Assembly: GCA_964036315.1 (NCBI GenBank)
Contig: OZ038482.1
Coordinates: forward strand, 14,651,434-14,715,433
DNA from: Acanthosepion esculentum
Taxonomy: Eukaryota; Mollusca; Cephalopoda; Sepiida; Sepiidae
Direction of reading: 5' to 3'
DNA length: 64,000 bases
Position 1 is the first letter of the stretch, and each line of letters opens with the position of its first letter. Below are positions 1 through 8,474 of the stretch, one piece after another. The notes below the pieces were generated by a model. That model was not told the DNA's origin and searched no databases. It saw nothing but the letters and a program-made list of their open reading frames with translations. Position numbers and translations under genes: made by a program.

Positions 1-188
1 AAAAGTTGTTTAAAGAAAGATCTTAGCGGCCTCTTGCATACTAACTACTATATAGTCGGCACTAGTAAATATAATGTTGCAAATGAGATTTCTTCAAATT
101 ATAATTTCTGCATGTATTTACATATTTAGGTTGAAAGTGGATATGAATGTGTAATAATCACTGTAAATGTAGGAAGAAGCAATCTGTA

Positions 189-404
189 GAGTAAAGGAAT
201 ACAGAACTTTGTTTTCTATCAAGATATCTGGTGAGTAAAGTAGTACGGAACTTTGTTTTAATCGTGGTATCTGGAATGTAAAGAAGTACAGTACATTGTT
301 TTAATCAAGATATCTGGTGAGTAAAGAAGTACTGAACTTTGTTTTAATCGAGATATTTGGTGGACAAAGTAGTATTGAATTTTGTATTAATCGAGATGTC
401 TTAT
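189..404. repeat. 43-bp minisatellite, five copies
   Basis: Five diverged units begin near 189, 233, 276, 319 and 362, a period of 43-44 bp. Each has the frame GTAAAG-AGTAC-GAACTTTGTTTTAATC followed by GATATCTGG. No coding sense. Confidence 0.85.
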
Positions 405-700
405 TAGTCTGTTCAAAAACTAGCAATCACATTGTAATCTTCAACTGATTGTTGGGCTTTGATGCAACTTGGCAAACAATCACAAGAAACCTACTCTGTA
501 TGTATGAACAGAAACTCTACTGTTGGGTTACCCAGTTAGTAATAAAACACTAATGAGTGAGCTCAAGTGACAATAACATTCACAGTGACCTGAGTGAGTA
601 GGTTAGTGAAGTCTTGTGCTGGGGTATTTGGCTATGTTGAAAAAGGAGGTAATTTCAAAATTTTCCAACTATGGACTATATTAAGGAGAACTCGAGATGG
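405..700. other. No recognisable feature
   Basis: AT-rich sequence between the minisatellite and a decayed SINE. I see no coding stretch, repeat or RNA. Confidence 0.5.
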
Positions 701-704
701 CAGC

Positions 705-1045
705 TTATGGGAGTGCTGAAAGTAGGACTTTGCAAAGTGTTTATAAAAATGAAACCATCCAATAATGGCCGTCCGTAGACGATAACATAGTCATTTTGAA
801 CTCTGCAATCCTCTGATAAGCTGCATAGTGTATATGAATTTGAATTAAGATGTATCCTTCTTCTAGACTGGTTACCAACCAAGGATGCGGATTCCATCTT
901 CGTGATTATTTAACCCACAAATAGGGGAGGAATATATATTGATAGCTTTTCCGAGAGTGTGCGCATAAATGAAATTTAACGAACTCGACTGGAATTCGAC
1001 CCCCACTTTCTTATTTCTCATTTTGTTGTACTATCCATTAGACAA
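705..1045 (-). mobile_element. Decayed copy of SINE family B
   Basis: Several blocks align with the intact family B copy at 13031-13410: the TTCTAGACTGGTTACCAACC segment, the ATTTAACCCACAAATAGGGG segment and ACTGGAATTCGACCC next to the degenerate tRNA-like head at the right end. Orientation is minus, as at 13 kb. It is far more diverged than the other copies, so it is an old insertion. Confidence 0.6.
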
Positions 1046-1212
1046 CACTTAAAAATCTGTAAAAATGAAAAGGATACTACGATGTGTGTGTTATGTTCCA
1101 AAGAGAGTAATATAAAGTGGCGGTCAATCGTTATATTTCAAAGTAGGCTATTTTTGTTGATATTAATTAGCTGCACATTTTCTAGACATAAATAACTCAG
1201 TTCCAGTTTCTG

Positions 1213-1252
1213 TCTATATTTCTGAGATGAGGTATTATCTACACTATTTACA
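1213..1252. repeat. Detached end of foldback family A
   Basis: The stretch CTATATTTCTGAGATGAGG plus the following TATTATCTACACTATTTAC is the outer end of family A arms seen at 2780. It joins directly to a duplicated piece of the gypsy element. Confidence 0.7.
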
Positions 1253-1254
1253 TT

Positions 1255-1345
1255 CACTGCAACTGGATTCGATGATCCCATTTTCTAGCATATACTGTTA
1301 TTTCTTGTTTCATGAGATTCACTTTCTGTTGGTTCATCAGACATT
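1255..1345 (-). mobile_element. Duplicated gypsy pol segment
   Basis: About 85 bp nearly identical to 2182-2268, the start of the reverse transcriptase in the neighbouring gypsy pseudogene. It is bounded by a family A end on the left, so it was copied or rearranged together with the retroelement. Confidence 0.75.
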
Positions 1346-1374
1346 CTACTGGGAAAACAGGGAGGGTTCTCTGT

Positions 1375-1500
1375 GGTGGGGAAAAGAGAGCAGTTTTGAT
1401 TTTGAGGCATTAAAGTTATCCAGCCATTTCTTGCCTCAGTCAACAACAGATTGGAGGGTCCTTTTCGAGACCAACGCCCAGATTATGCTGCTTGACATTC
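1375..1500 (+). pseudogene. Possible gypsy RNase H fragment, inverted
   Basis: The plus strand reads as FEALKL followed after about 15 residues by DWRVLFETNA. This resembles the FxALK...PDW..PF.LETDAS start of Ty3/gypsy RNase H. It lies next to the minus-strand reverse transcriptase at 1505, so if real it is inverted relative to it. Too short to be certain. Confidence 0.35.
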
Positions 1501-1504
1501 TATG

Positions 1505-2309
1505 ACTTCACGAATTTACATTCCTTCTTAAGCAACTTAGTCAAGGGTGAGGCGATCTCTGAGAAGCGAGGACAAAATTTCCTGTAATAGCCAGCCATGC
1601 CCACAAATCTCCCGACTTCCTGCACACCTTTTGGGTTGGGGTAATCTAGAATGCTTTGAAACTATACGCTCTGGGGCGATATCTTCCCGTATCCAATCAC
1701 ATGCCCGAAGTGTTTCACTGTAGCTTGACCAAATTCACTTTTGATCAAGTGGATAGCGATATTGTCATCTCTGGGCCTATGAAATACTTTCTCCAATGTC
1801 GATATGTGTTCCTCCCATGAGTCAATATACACCACTATATCGTCCATTCGACGTCACGCAAACACTGGTTCATCATTCGTGCAAACGTGGTTTGAGAGTT
1901 TTTCATGTCAAAGGGCGTAACACAATATTGAAAACTACCCCCACCCCTTGTAGTTACAAAGGTCGATACCTGTTTGAGACCTTTCGGACAAGGGAACATC
2001 GCAATATCCCTTCAATAAGTCGCATATTGTGATGTACATTGCCTTTCCGATCCTATCAATGCGATCATCCAGTCGTGGGATGGGATAGGCGTCCTCGTCA
2101 ATTGATTTATCTTTCTGTAGTCTATACAAAATCGGACGGATCCATCCACCGTATCTACAAGTAGACATGGAGATGCCCATCCACTGCAACTGGATTCGAT
2201 GATCCCATTTTCTAGCATATACTGTTATTTCTTGTTTCATGAGATTCGCTTTCTGTGGGTTCATTCGGTAAGGTTCCTGTTTCACAGGTCTCGCCTCCAC
2301 TACGTTCAC
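1505..2309 (-). pseudogene. Ty3/gypsy reverse transcriptase pseudogene
   Basis: This minus-strand remnant encoded the reverse transcriptase of a Ty3/gypsy-like LTR retrotransposon, which copies element RNA to DNA in cytoplasmic particles. It opens with VEARPVKQEPYRMNP and LMKQEI, continues through NGIIESS and SPCLLV, then the domain around RFCIDYRKIN and AYPIPRLDD, then ITICDLLKGY with degenerate downstream residues. After frameshifts come VVYIDSWEEHISTL and the connection motif ending in GHVIGYGKI, and near 1505-1560 the SPLTKLLKKECKF stretch that leads to RNase H. The YxDD catalytic motif is not preserved in one frame (IVVYIDS is seen where it is expected). At least three frame changes show that it is dead. 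No LTRs are visible nearby. Family A sequence abuts both sides of the retroelement block. Confidence 0.85.
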
Positions 2310-2339
2310 TTCCTGTTGTGCTGCTGTTGTCTTAAGTAA

Positions 2340-2775
2340 CTGTTAACCATCCTTTCGTCCCTTTCCGTTGATGGTAGGTGACCTAGTTTCGGTTTCCCGA
2401 TTAGCTAAGATTTCCCAACTTCTCGGCTTAGGTGATGACCTGCGATTCACACCACAGTTCTGATGATTTTCAACTAACCATCTCTCATTCGATTTACAGG
2501 CAGCCAAAAGTGTTGTCTCCTCACTCCTTCTAAAATATGGCTTCAACATATTTATGTGAAAATTCTGCGTCTTCTTTCGACCATCTGGCGTGCTAAGGAT
2601 ATAGTTCAGGTCACTGATTTTCCAAACTACTTTATATGGTCACTACTTTATAAGGTCACTACTTTATATGGTCACTACTTTATATGGTCATTGAGCTTTG
2701 AGAGGATGGGTCTTCATCGGCAACAATACAAGAACTTCATCTCCCGCTTTAAATTCTCTTCCTACCGCATTCTTC
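2340..2775 (-). pseudogene. Gypsy integrase C-terminal (GPY/F) pseudogene
   Basis: Upstream, on the minus strand, of the reverse transcriptase. The segment at 2690-2775 reads NAVGREFKAGDEVLVLLP, the typical start of the integrase C-terminal domain. The PYKVVWKISDLNY core (GPY/F module) follows at about 2595-2640, and HINMLKPYFRR closes the module at about 2530-2560. A poorly conserved linker of roughly 65 residues runs to 2343, and the reverse transcriptase begins about 30 bp later. The module is broken by a 16-bp tandem expansion at 2626-2689. In most Ty3/gypsy elements this domain ends Pol, after RNase H. Here it precedes RT, as in Gmr1-like elements, unless two element fragments are joined. 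Confidence 0.75.
2626..2689. repeat. 16-bp tandem expansion inside the integrase
   Basis: Four consecutive 16-bp units (plus strand ACTACTTTATATGGTC, one with AAGG) fall on the codons for PYKVV of the GPY/F motif. Sixteen is not a multiple of three, so the expansion shifts the frame. Confidence 0.9.
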
Positions 2776-3240
2776 CGTATCAGTCTATATTTCTGAGATG
2801 AGGTATTATGTACACTATTTACATTATTCAGACTATTGTCCTCATCTTTGTTGCCATATTTATCACAACGTTTCGGCTGTTGTACGCTCCGGCCTTCTTC
2901 AGGTGGTTGGAATGTCGAACTGAACCCTTTATTTCGTTCGCTGGGGTAGACTGTTTTAATTCCACTTGCCATGTGTCTTTAAGGACGCAGGGCACAGTGG
3001 ATAAAGGCGTTGGTTAGATCTAGTGACAAGATCCAAAGAGTTGTGAGTTCAATACCTGGTTAAGGCAGTGGAGAACTTGGAGAGGTGAATTAACAGGAGA
3101 TAACTGATAAGTGAAATCCATTAGACATGGCACGTGGAACTAGAACAGTCTACCCCAGCGAGCGAAATAAAGCGTTCAGTTTGATATTCCAACCACCTGA
3201 AGAAGACCGGAGCGTACAACGGCCGAAACTGCAAGAGACA
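2776..3240. mobile_element. Foldback element A1 with tRNA-like core
   Basis: The left arm (2780-2970) runs from CTATATTTCTGAGATGAGG through CATTATTCAGACTATTGTCC and CAACGTTTCGGC to GGGGTAGACTG. The right arm (3125-3236) repeats its inner part in inverse order (CAGTCTACCCC, CCACCTGAAGAAG, CAACGGCCGAAAC). Between them, about 2985-3075, lies a tRNA-like core with an A box (GGCACAGTGGATAAAGG) and a B box (GTGAGTTCAATACC). The inner arm end carries CTGAAGA, a stem GGCCG/CGGCC and GAAAC. Five further copies occur in the window. Confidence 0.85.
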
Positions 3241-3249
3241 GAAACACTT

Positions 3250-3500
3250 CATTAAAAACAAAGAAATGTGTACTGAACTGTTACCTGAGATCTATCCCCC
3301 TATACTGCTGTGAATTCTGGACAATCTCCTCAAACATGAAAAAGAGACTTGAAGAAACAGAAATGTGGTTCTACAGAAAGATGCTGAGGATACCACGGGC
3401 CGAACGTGTGAGCAAGGACGAGGTTTTAGCGAAAATAGAAACAAAAAGGAAACTTATACTTAATACCAGGAAGAGGCAGTTGAAATGTTTGGGAACGTAA
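3250..3500 (+). pseudogene. LINE C-terminal fragment (RTE-like)
   Basis: An open stretch reads CCEFWTIS, then MKKRLEETEMWFYRKMLRIP, then KLILNTRKRQLKCLG, and ends in TAA at 3498-3500. This is the conserved tail after the reverse transcriptase in a widespread RTE-type LINE family (C-E-.-WT....K.LE..EMWFYR.MLRI). Only about 80 residues remain, starting just past the family A element. The 5' part is missing, so this is a truncated insertion or a relic cut by the foldback. Confidence 0.85.
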
Positions 3501-3524
3501 TGAGGACTCCTTCCTCATTACATA

Positions 3525-3605
3525 GCTGGTGTTTATCTCTATGCTTGGTCTACTGAGGAAGTTGTCAGATACAAACATGTCCGCTGGTTCTTTCATTCAT
3601 CTTTT
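3525..3605. repeat. Internal segment of family A, detached
   Basis: ATCTCTATGCTTGGTCTACTG and the following 45 bp match, with divergence, the segment at 19372-19440 and the inverse of 42870-42930 in other family A copies. Confidence 0.5.
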
Positions 3606-3879
3606 CCTCGAGTGTTGTGCCTAATCCGTTATTTCACTGGGGATTGTAGAATGAAGTCGACAATGGAATATTGTAACAATCACTCTTAATCTAAAAATGC
3701 CGCCATAAAATATGAAAATTGTTTAAATCATTGTATGAGAGTCAAGACGAGTATATGCGTTTTGATATTGTTTAAGCGAACAAATGTCTGTACAAGGCGG
3801 TTTCGGCGTAGGAAAATTGGTAGTGTGATTAATCTGCAAACCATACTATTATCACTTGTCCGCCATATATAATTTGACA

Positions 3880-4067
3880 TTAACCTTTTGAGCCCTGACC
3901 AATCCGGAGGTAGAGGAAAATGACGTAATGTCCTGCTACCGGTATACACTTGTAACTATTTTTGTATCTACCGTGAAACATTATATACCAATTATTTGCG
4001 AATTTTGTCTCAGGAGCTCAGGTAAAAGGATTAAAATTGTTCAGGAACACAGGGCTCAAAGGGTTAA
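3880..4067. mobile_element. piggyBac-type MITE, copy 1
   Basis: Flanked by TTAA at 3880-3883 and 4064-4067. Termini CCTTTTGAGCCCTG and CAGGGCTCAAAGGG are inverted repeats. The TTAA target and CCC-start termini are the pattern of piggyBac-related MITEs. It has no coding capacity. Confidence 0.8.
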
Positions 4068-4437
4068 ATAACTCAACAAGGTTTGACAGGTCAAATTCTA
4101 GCCGTATTCAACATCCAAATCTCAGAACGAACGCTCCTTATTATTAAAATAAAAACACAAATATAAAATACATCTTAAACAGTGAAAATAGGAAGAGAAA
4201 TTAACAACACCTAAACAACTCCCCCCTTGAGCTTTAGTTGGTTCAATTATCACTGGTTACTCCTCTGCTGTATCCTTGTTCCAGACAATCTCAAATTCAG
4301 TAAAAAAATAATTAAAAAAATAATTTATAAACAGAATATTTGTAAGAATATTTATATATAAACTTCGATCTTATAATTTAAAATTATGCTTTTAGACGGA
4401 TTACAATAAAATGATAATAGACGGAAAGATATTTTAT

Positions 4438-4662
4438 TTAACCCTTGGAGCCCTGACTACCGCTTTAAAATGACGTAATGCCCAACCACTGGTTAAAACA
4501 GTGGTAGAGAAAAATGACTTAATGCCCAGCCACCAGATAAACACTTGTAAGTATTTTTATATCTACCGTGAAACATTTCATACGAATTATTTGCAAATTT
4601 TGTCTCATGAGCTCAGGTAGAAGGGTTATAATTGTTCAGGAACGCAGGGCTCAAAGGGTTAA
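4438..4662. mobile_element. piggyBac-type MITE, copy 2
   Basis: TTAA at 4438-4441 and 4659-4662, with termini CCCTTGGAGCCCTG and CAGGGCTCAAAGGG. The interior matches copy 1 but has an extra ~40 bp near the left end that repeats the AATGAC..AATGCCCA..CCAC motif. The 25 bp after the right end also match the sequence after copy 1. Confidence 0.8.
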
Positions 4663-5225
4663 AAAAAACTCAACAAGGTTTGTCAGGTCATAAAATCAAC
4701 TGAACAACTAACAATGTCTGAAGGTTAACAAAATGAAGGTAGCGATTAATCGGAGCAACAGATCAAGTTCAAAAGAATGCTGAACAGGTGGACTTACCTC
4801 AAGACAGTACTGCACATCAATTATCTTGCATCCTCGCAGGTGTGAAGGTGGGACTGTGGGAATGCTCAAGAGTTCTCTCTGCCACGTCTGTTTCCCCCGT
4901 GGACTGATTCCACTTTTGTGAATGGTTACTAACACAGTTGATTCGGAGAACCGACCCCGATACGAATAATATGTCACGTTCTGCAAGAAACAATAACACG
5001 AAAACCTATTCAGAAAAGTGAAAAAATCTCGACAATTGAATGCAGTGAAAATAACATTTCATAATTCCTGAGAAAAATGAATTTCATTTATGTATATTTA
5101 TAAGAAAGCTTGCTAAATTGTTGATGTTAACTACAGATTTGTATTTCTAATTTTTGACTAATAAGTCCGTAGCTTGATGCCTGACAGTTTAAATAAAAAT
5201 TTCTTTTTAATAAGCTACGGAATTA
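4663..5225. other. No recognisable gene
   Basis: Apart from the 25 bp shared with the right flank of MITE copy 1, I see nothing conserved. Short ORFs at 4708-4999 resemble no family I know. Confidence 0.5.

Positions 5226-5229
<4 letters not shown>

Positions 5230-5294
<65 letters not shown>
5230..5294. repeat. (TA)n microsatellite
   Basis: About 32 perfect TA units, adjoining hairpin element D1. Confidence 0.98.
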
Positions 5295-5297
<3 letters not shown>

Positions 5298-5513
5298 GAA
5301 ATATAGTCTTAAAGTGTGCTATATTTATGGGATAAAGTGCTCAATATCAGAGATAGAGCGTGTGCAAATATAAAAGTGAACATAGAAGTCAACACTTAGA
5401 GGCGACAGTCTGTTTCATGCTAGATGCAATCGTCAGGCAACTCAAGTGCCTGACGATTGCATTTAGCATGAAACAGACTGTCTCCTCTAAGTGTTGACTT
5501 CTATGTTCGCTTT

Positions 5514-5516
<3 letters not shown>
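5295..5516. repeat. Hairpin repeat D1 (near-perfect palindrome)
   Basis: The left arm (5372-5436) runs from AGTGAACATAGAAGTCAACA through GGCGACAGTCTGTTTCATGC to CGTCAGGCA. The right arm (5448-5515) is its near-exact inverse around the loop ACTCAAG. Upstream, GATAAAGTGCTCAATATCAG is a family D signature also found at 7970, 41785 and, inverted, 54620. A (TA)n tract lies on each side. Confidence 0.9.

Positions 5517-5591
<75 letters not shown>
5517..5591. repeat. (TA)n microsatellite
   Basis: About 36 TA units with one TG interruption near the left end. Confidence 0.97.
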
Positions 5592-5596
<5 letters not shown>

Positions 5597-5900
5597 GTGT
5601 CTTTATATCATAAAGAAACTATTTATACAAAGAATTATTTAGCAATGTTAATGTGACTAATGGCGAAATCACTTCGCTAACAAAACTTAATGAGATATTA
5701 ACTCACTATCAATTCCTTGAATAATAAGTTCTTTATATCCGAGTTGTTGTCAGATGGATGACATATTCTATATACTTTCGACAATTTCAAATTGTCATCT
5801 TTAGGGCGTAATTTTCCCATACATAGGCAAACACTAAGGCGAGATGTGTGTAGATCGAAATATGTTGTTTAATTTATGCTATTTGTTAATTACATTAGCA
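5592..5900 (-). mobile_element. Penelope-like non-coding remnant K1
   Basis: Matches 39660-39970 (GTTAATGTGACTAATGGCG...CACTTCGCTA against ATTAATGCGATTATTGGCG...CACATCGCTA). On the minus strand, CTAAAGAT is followed by the palindromic stem GACAATTT/AAATTGTC and GAAAG. K2 has CTGAGGAT, a stem and GAAAG in the same place. This CTGANGA-stem-GAAA layout is hammerhead-like and is typical of Penelope-like terminal regions. Assignment to that class is inference. Confidence 0.45.
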
Positions 5901-6699
5901 CTGCTAATTAATTCTTCGTATAAATTGTTCCCTTATGATATATATATATATATTAAAATGAGAGGAAAATGATGTAACAATCATAGTCTTTCTTTGAGAA
6001 AATTTGATAACCGTACAGCACTCTCAGCTAACTATTGGGAAATTAAGAATGAATAAGGTATATACCCTAAAGTAAGTTGTAATATTCTTAAAAGGAGTAC
6101 ATCGTGTGAAAGTACCCGGGGCAAGTTTAGACTGTATGTTTTGAAGAAAAACAATGGCTATATTAGAGCTGAGTAAAGGCTATTGAATATGTGAACTTTG
6201 CTGGCGTGTAGGTGTAGTCATGTAAATTGTGTGAAATGCAAGAGACACTCAACGTTGTCATAACTTAACATTCCAGCAGGACTAAAACCCAAAACAGCAT
6301 TGGCAATATTTGAGGATTGATCAAGCGATGACATCGCATGAAATCGAATCACAGCTATCATTGTGGTATCGAGCACCAAATTAAATTGTTTCGGTTTTCT
6401 TCGAAATAGTCTTGATTCGAATAAAATCGACCGGACTTAGTAAGTTCATCCATAGCGGATTTTCTTTGCTCATGCTCTGTTCCCCTCGGATGGGCCGCTT
6501 TTTACCCCGCGTGTTAATAATTAGGTTGTTAATCTTATCGAGTTCCTCCACAGTTCTTATCGTTCGCCGATCGCATAGAGTAAACCTCAGTGTTGTAATT
6601 TGGACCAGAGTCCATGAGTGTTGTTGAATTTGTTAGTATATCAACATACATAAAATTCGTTGGCTGTGTATCTATCTCAGTCAGTTACTCTCTCTCTCT

Positions 6700-6700
<1 letters not shown>
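5900..6700. other. No recognisable gene
   Basis: A short TA run at 5940-5954. An open stretch at 6412-6627 on the plus strand matches nothing I know and looks fortuitous. Confidence 0.45.

Positions 6701-6701
<1 letters not shown>

Positions 6702-6774
<73 letters not shown>
6702..6774. repeat. (TC)n-(TA)n microsatellite
   Basis: A short TC run leads into about 35 TA units, followed directly by ACCCGTGTGTAAATTAATTG. Confidence 0.97.
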
Positions 6775-6776
<2 letters not shown>

Positions 6777-6879
6777 CGTGTGTAAATTAATTGAAACAAT
6801 CGCTTTAGTTTCCTTTGTTTCAGCATACGGTCAGTTTTAGACCCACTAGAGTGACAGGGTGTAATCTGTTTCTATGTTT

Positions 6880-7240
6880 CCTCAGATTAGGTCATTTGCA
6901 ATGGTGTGCAGTAATATGAATCTATTTTTGGGGTGTACGTTGAAATTTGTTTCGCCTTGAAAAATATTGCGCCATTCGTGACTGCATCAGATTTTCATCA
7001 CGCCCAGAAACTATTGTCTCAACTGCCGTTTAGATGTCTTACGGCCATTGTCAACGATGATTGTTACTCTCGGGAAACGTATGAAAATTGTAACGCTGCC
7101 TAAACACATTGGCAAGCCGTATCAGTGAGCAAATCAAAGTACAATAGACTGGCCCGGAAACTCTCATGGTTTAAATCCAATCGAGAACCTGTGGTCAATC
7201 TGCAAGTAACGACATCGTGGAATGTACATACGAGGTACTA
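6880..7240 (+). pseudogene. Decayed Tc1/mariner transposase
   Basis: Near 7150-7205 the plus strand reads WPGNSHGLNPIENLWS, the DDE-domain signature (WP..SPDLNPIENLW) that precedes the last catalytic acidic residue of Tc1-like transposases. Upstream sequence is heavily decayed. I could not fix the inverted terminal repeats. Confidence 0.7.
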
Positions 7241-7294
7241 ACATGTGTACCGGGTCATGTTTCATTTAAAAAAAAAAACGACAAAAAATTAAAT

Positions 7295-7550
7295 AATAAC
7301 GGAATTATTCGTTTTGTTTCAAAGCTGATCTTATACAGAATATTCAGATACTACATTTAATTAAGACAAAGGGCCGAAGATTTAAGACGTGTCACTGGCA
7401 CGGCGCTAAATTTTGAATAATAAAATTGTTATGTCGTAGTTTTCGGGTTAATTCTTTCGTATCTCCTTCAAAGAAAATTTTGTTTGTAAAATGGATTTGA
7501 GTTAAGAAAGAAAATGCCGTATGGTCAGAAACACGCATATGCCAATCACT
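7295..7550. repeat. Interspersed repeat family G, copy 1
   Basis: Matches 11876-12120 closely: CTGATCTTATACAGAATATT, AAGACAAAGGGCCGAAGATT, then CTAAATTTTGAATAATAAAA and AAAATGGATTTGAGTTAAGA. No coding sense; class unknown. Confidence 0.85.
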
Positions 7551-7684
7551 ATGCCAAATATAGTTAATGATAAAAAACAAACGACATTTTGGTTCGAGCG
7601 AGATCTCAAGGATACAATGATAGGAGGCAGAGGTGTCCTGATCCTTATGGAAATAATGACAGTTTTGCCATGCGGTATTTTGCT

Positions 7685-7686
<2 letters not shown>

Positions 7687-7755
<69 letters not shown>
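7687..7755. repeat. (TA)n microsatellite
   Basis: About 34 TA units. Reading frames through it give long Ile-Tyr runs of no significance. Confidence 0.98.
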
Positions 7756-7757
<2 letters not shown>

Positions 7758-7924
7758 TCGCTTGTTCGGTTGGCGTCGCGGCAGGGCAATTTTACGCGTA
7801 TCGATGGACCGGTCCTTGTGCTCTCGTCTCCGTGCGTGTTTTAATTGCTTTTTCTCTCCTCCACGGATCGTTCAACTTTACTCTTCCTCACCGTCGTGTC
7901 CCTCTTGATCGTAAGAGCCGTCTG

Positions 7925-8090
7925 TATATATTAATAAATATAGTCTTAAGGTATGCTATATTTATAGGATAAAGTGCTCAATATCAGGAACAGAGCGTGT
8001 GTAAATATAAAAGGGAACATTGAAGAAAACACTTAGAGGCCACAGTCTGTTTCATCCAAGTGTTGACTTCAATGTTCACTTGCGTATTGC
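7925..8090. repeat. Hairpin repeat D2, partly deleted
   Basis: Carries the family D signature GATAAAGTGCTCAATATCAG at 7970, the left arm (GGGAACATTGAAGAAAACAC through CAGTCTGTTTCAT) and a short right arm CAAGTGTTGACTTCAATGTT. The loop and the inner arm are lost relative to D1. Confidence 0.75.
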
Positions 8091-8094
8091 CAGA

Positions 8095-8408
8095 CATGAG
8101 CAAGTGGCAACAGTGCGAGAAAGTGAGCTTGAGCAAGTAAACATTTCGCCATTTTAGTAACGAGAATGAAATTCACAGTATCCCAGCTGAGATGTTGCAG
8201 CAGTCAATGAGGAATCTCAACAGCAGATTTCAAGAATGCATTCGTACAGGAGGACGCCATCTACAGCACTTAATTTATGAAAAATGAAAATTCCATCATT
8301 GTTTCTTAAATGGCATGTTTTAAGGTTTCAATTACTATGAATTAAATATTTTTCTTCCATCACTCTTGGTTTTATTGGATTATTAAAAAGTTCCCATTTT
8401 TTGGGGTC

Positions 8409-8413
<5 letters not shown>
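8095..8413 (+). pseudogene. Mariner-like transposase tail and 3' end
   Basis: At about 8173-8289 the plus strand reads IPAEMLQQSMRNLNSRFQECI then TGGRHLQHLIYEK and a stop. This matches the C-terminal pattern (IP.EM....NF..R...CI...G.HL..IIF) of a mariner-like transposase group. The sequence continues to CATTTTTTGGGGTCACCCTA, which looks like the terminal inverted repeat and abuts a (TA)n tract, consistent with TA targets. The 5' part of the gene is gone. Confidence 0.6.

Positions 8414-8471
<58 letters not shown>
8414..8471. repeat. (TA)n microsatellite
   Basis: About 29 TA units following the presumed mariner terminus. Confidence 0.98.
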
Positions 8472-8474
<3 letters not shown>

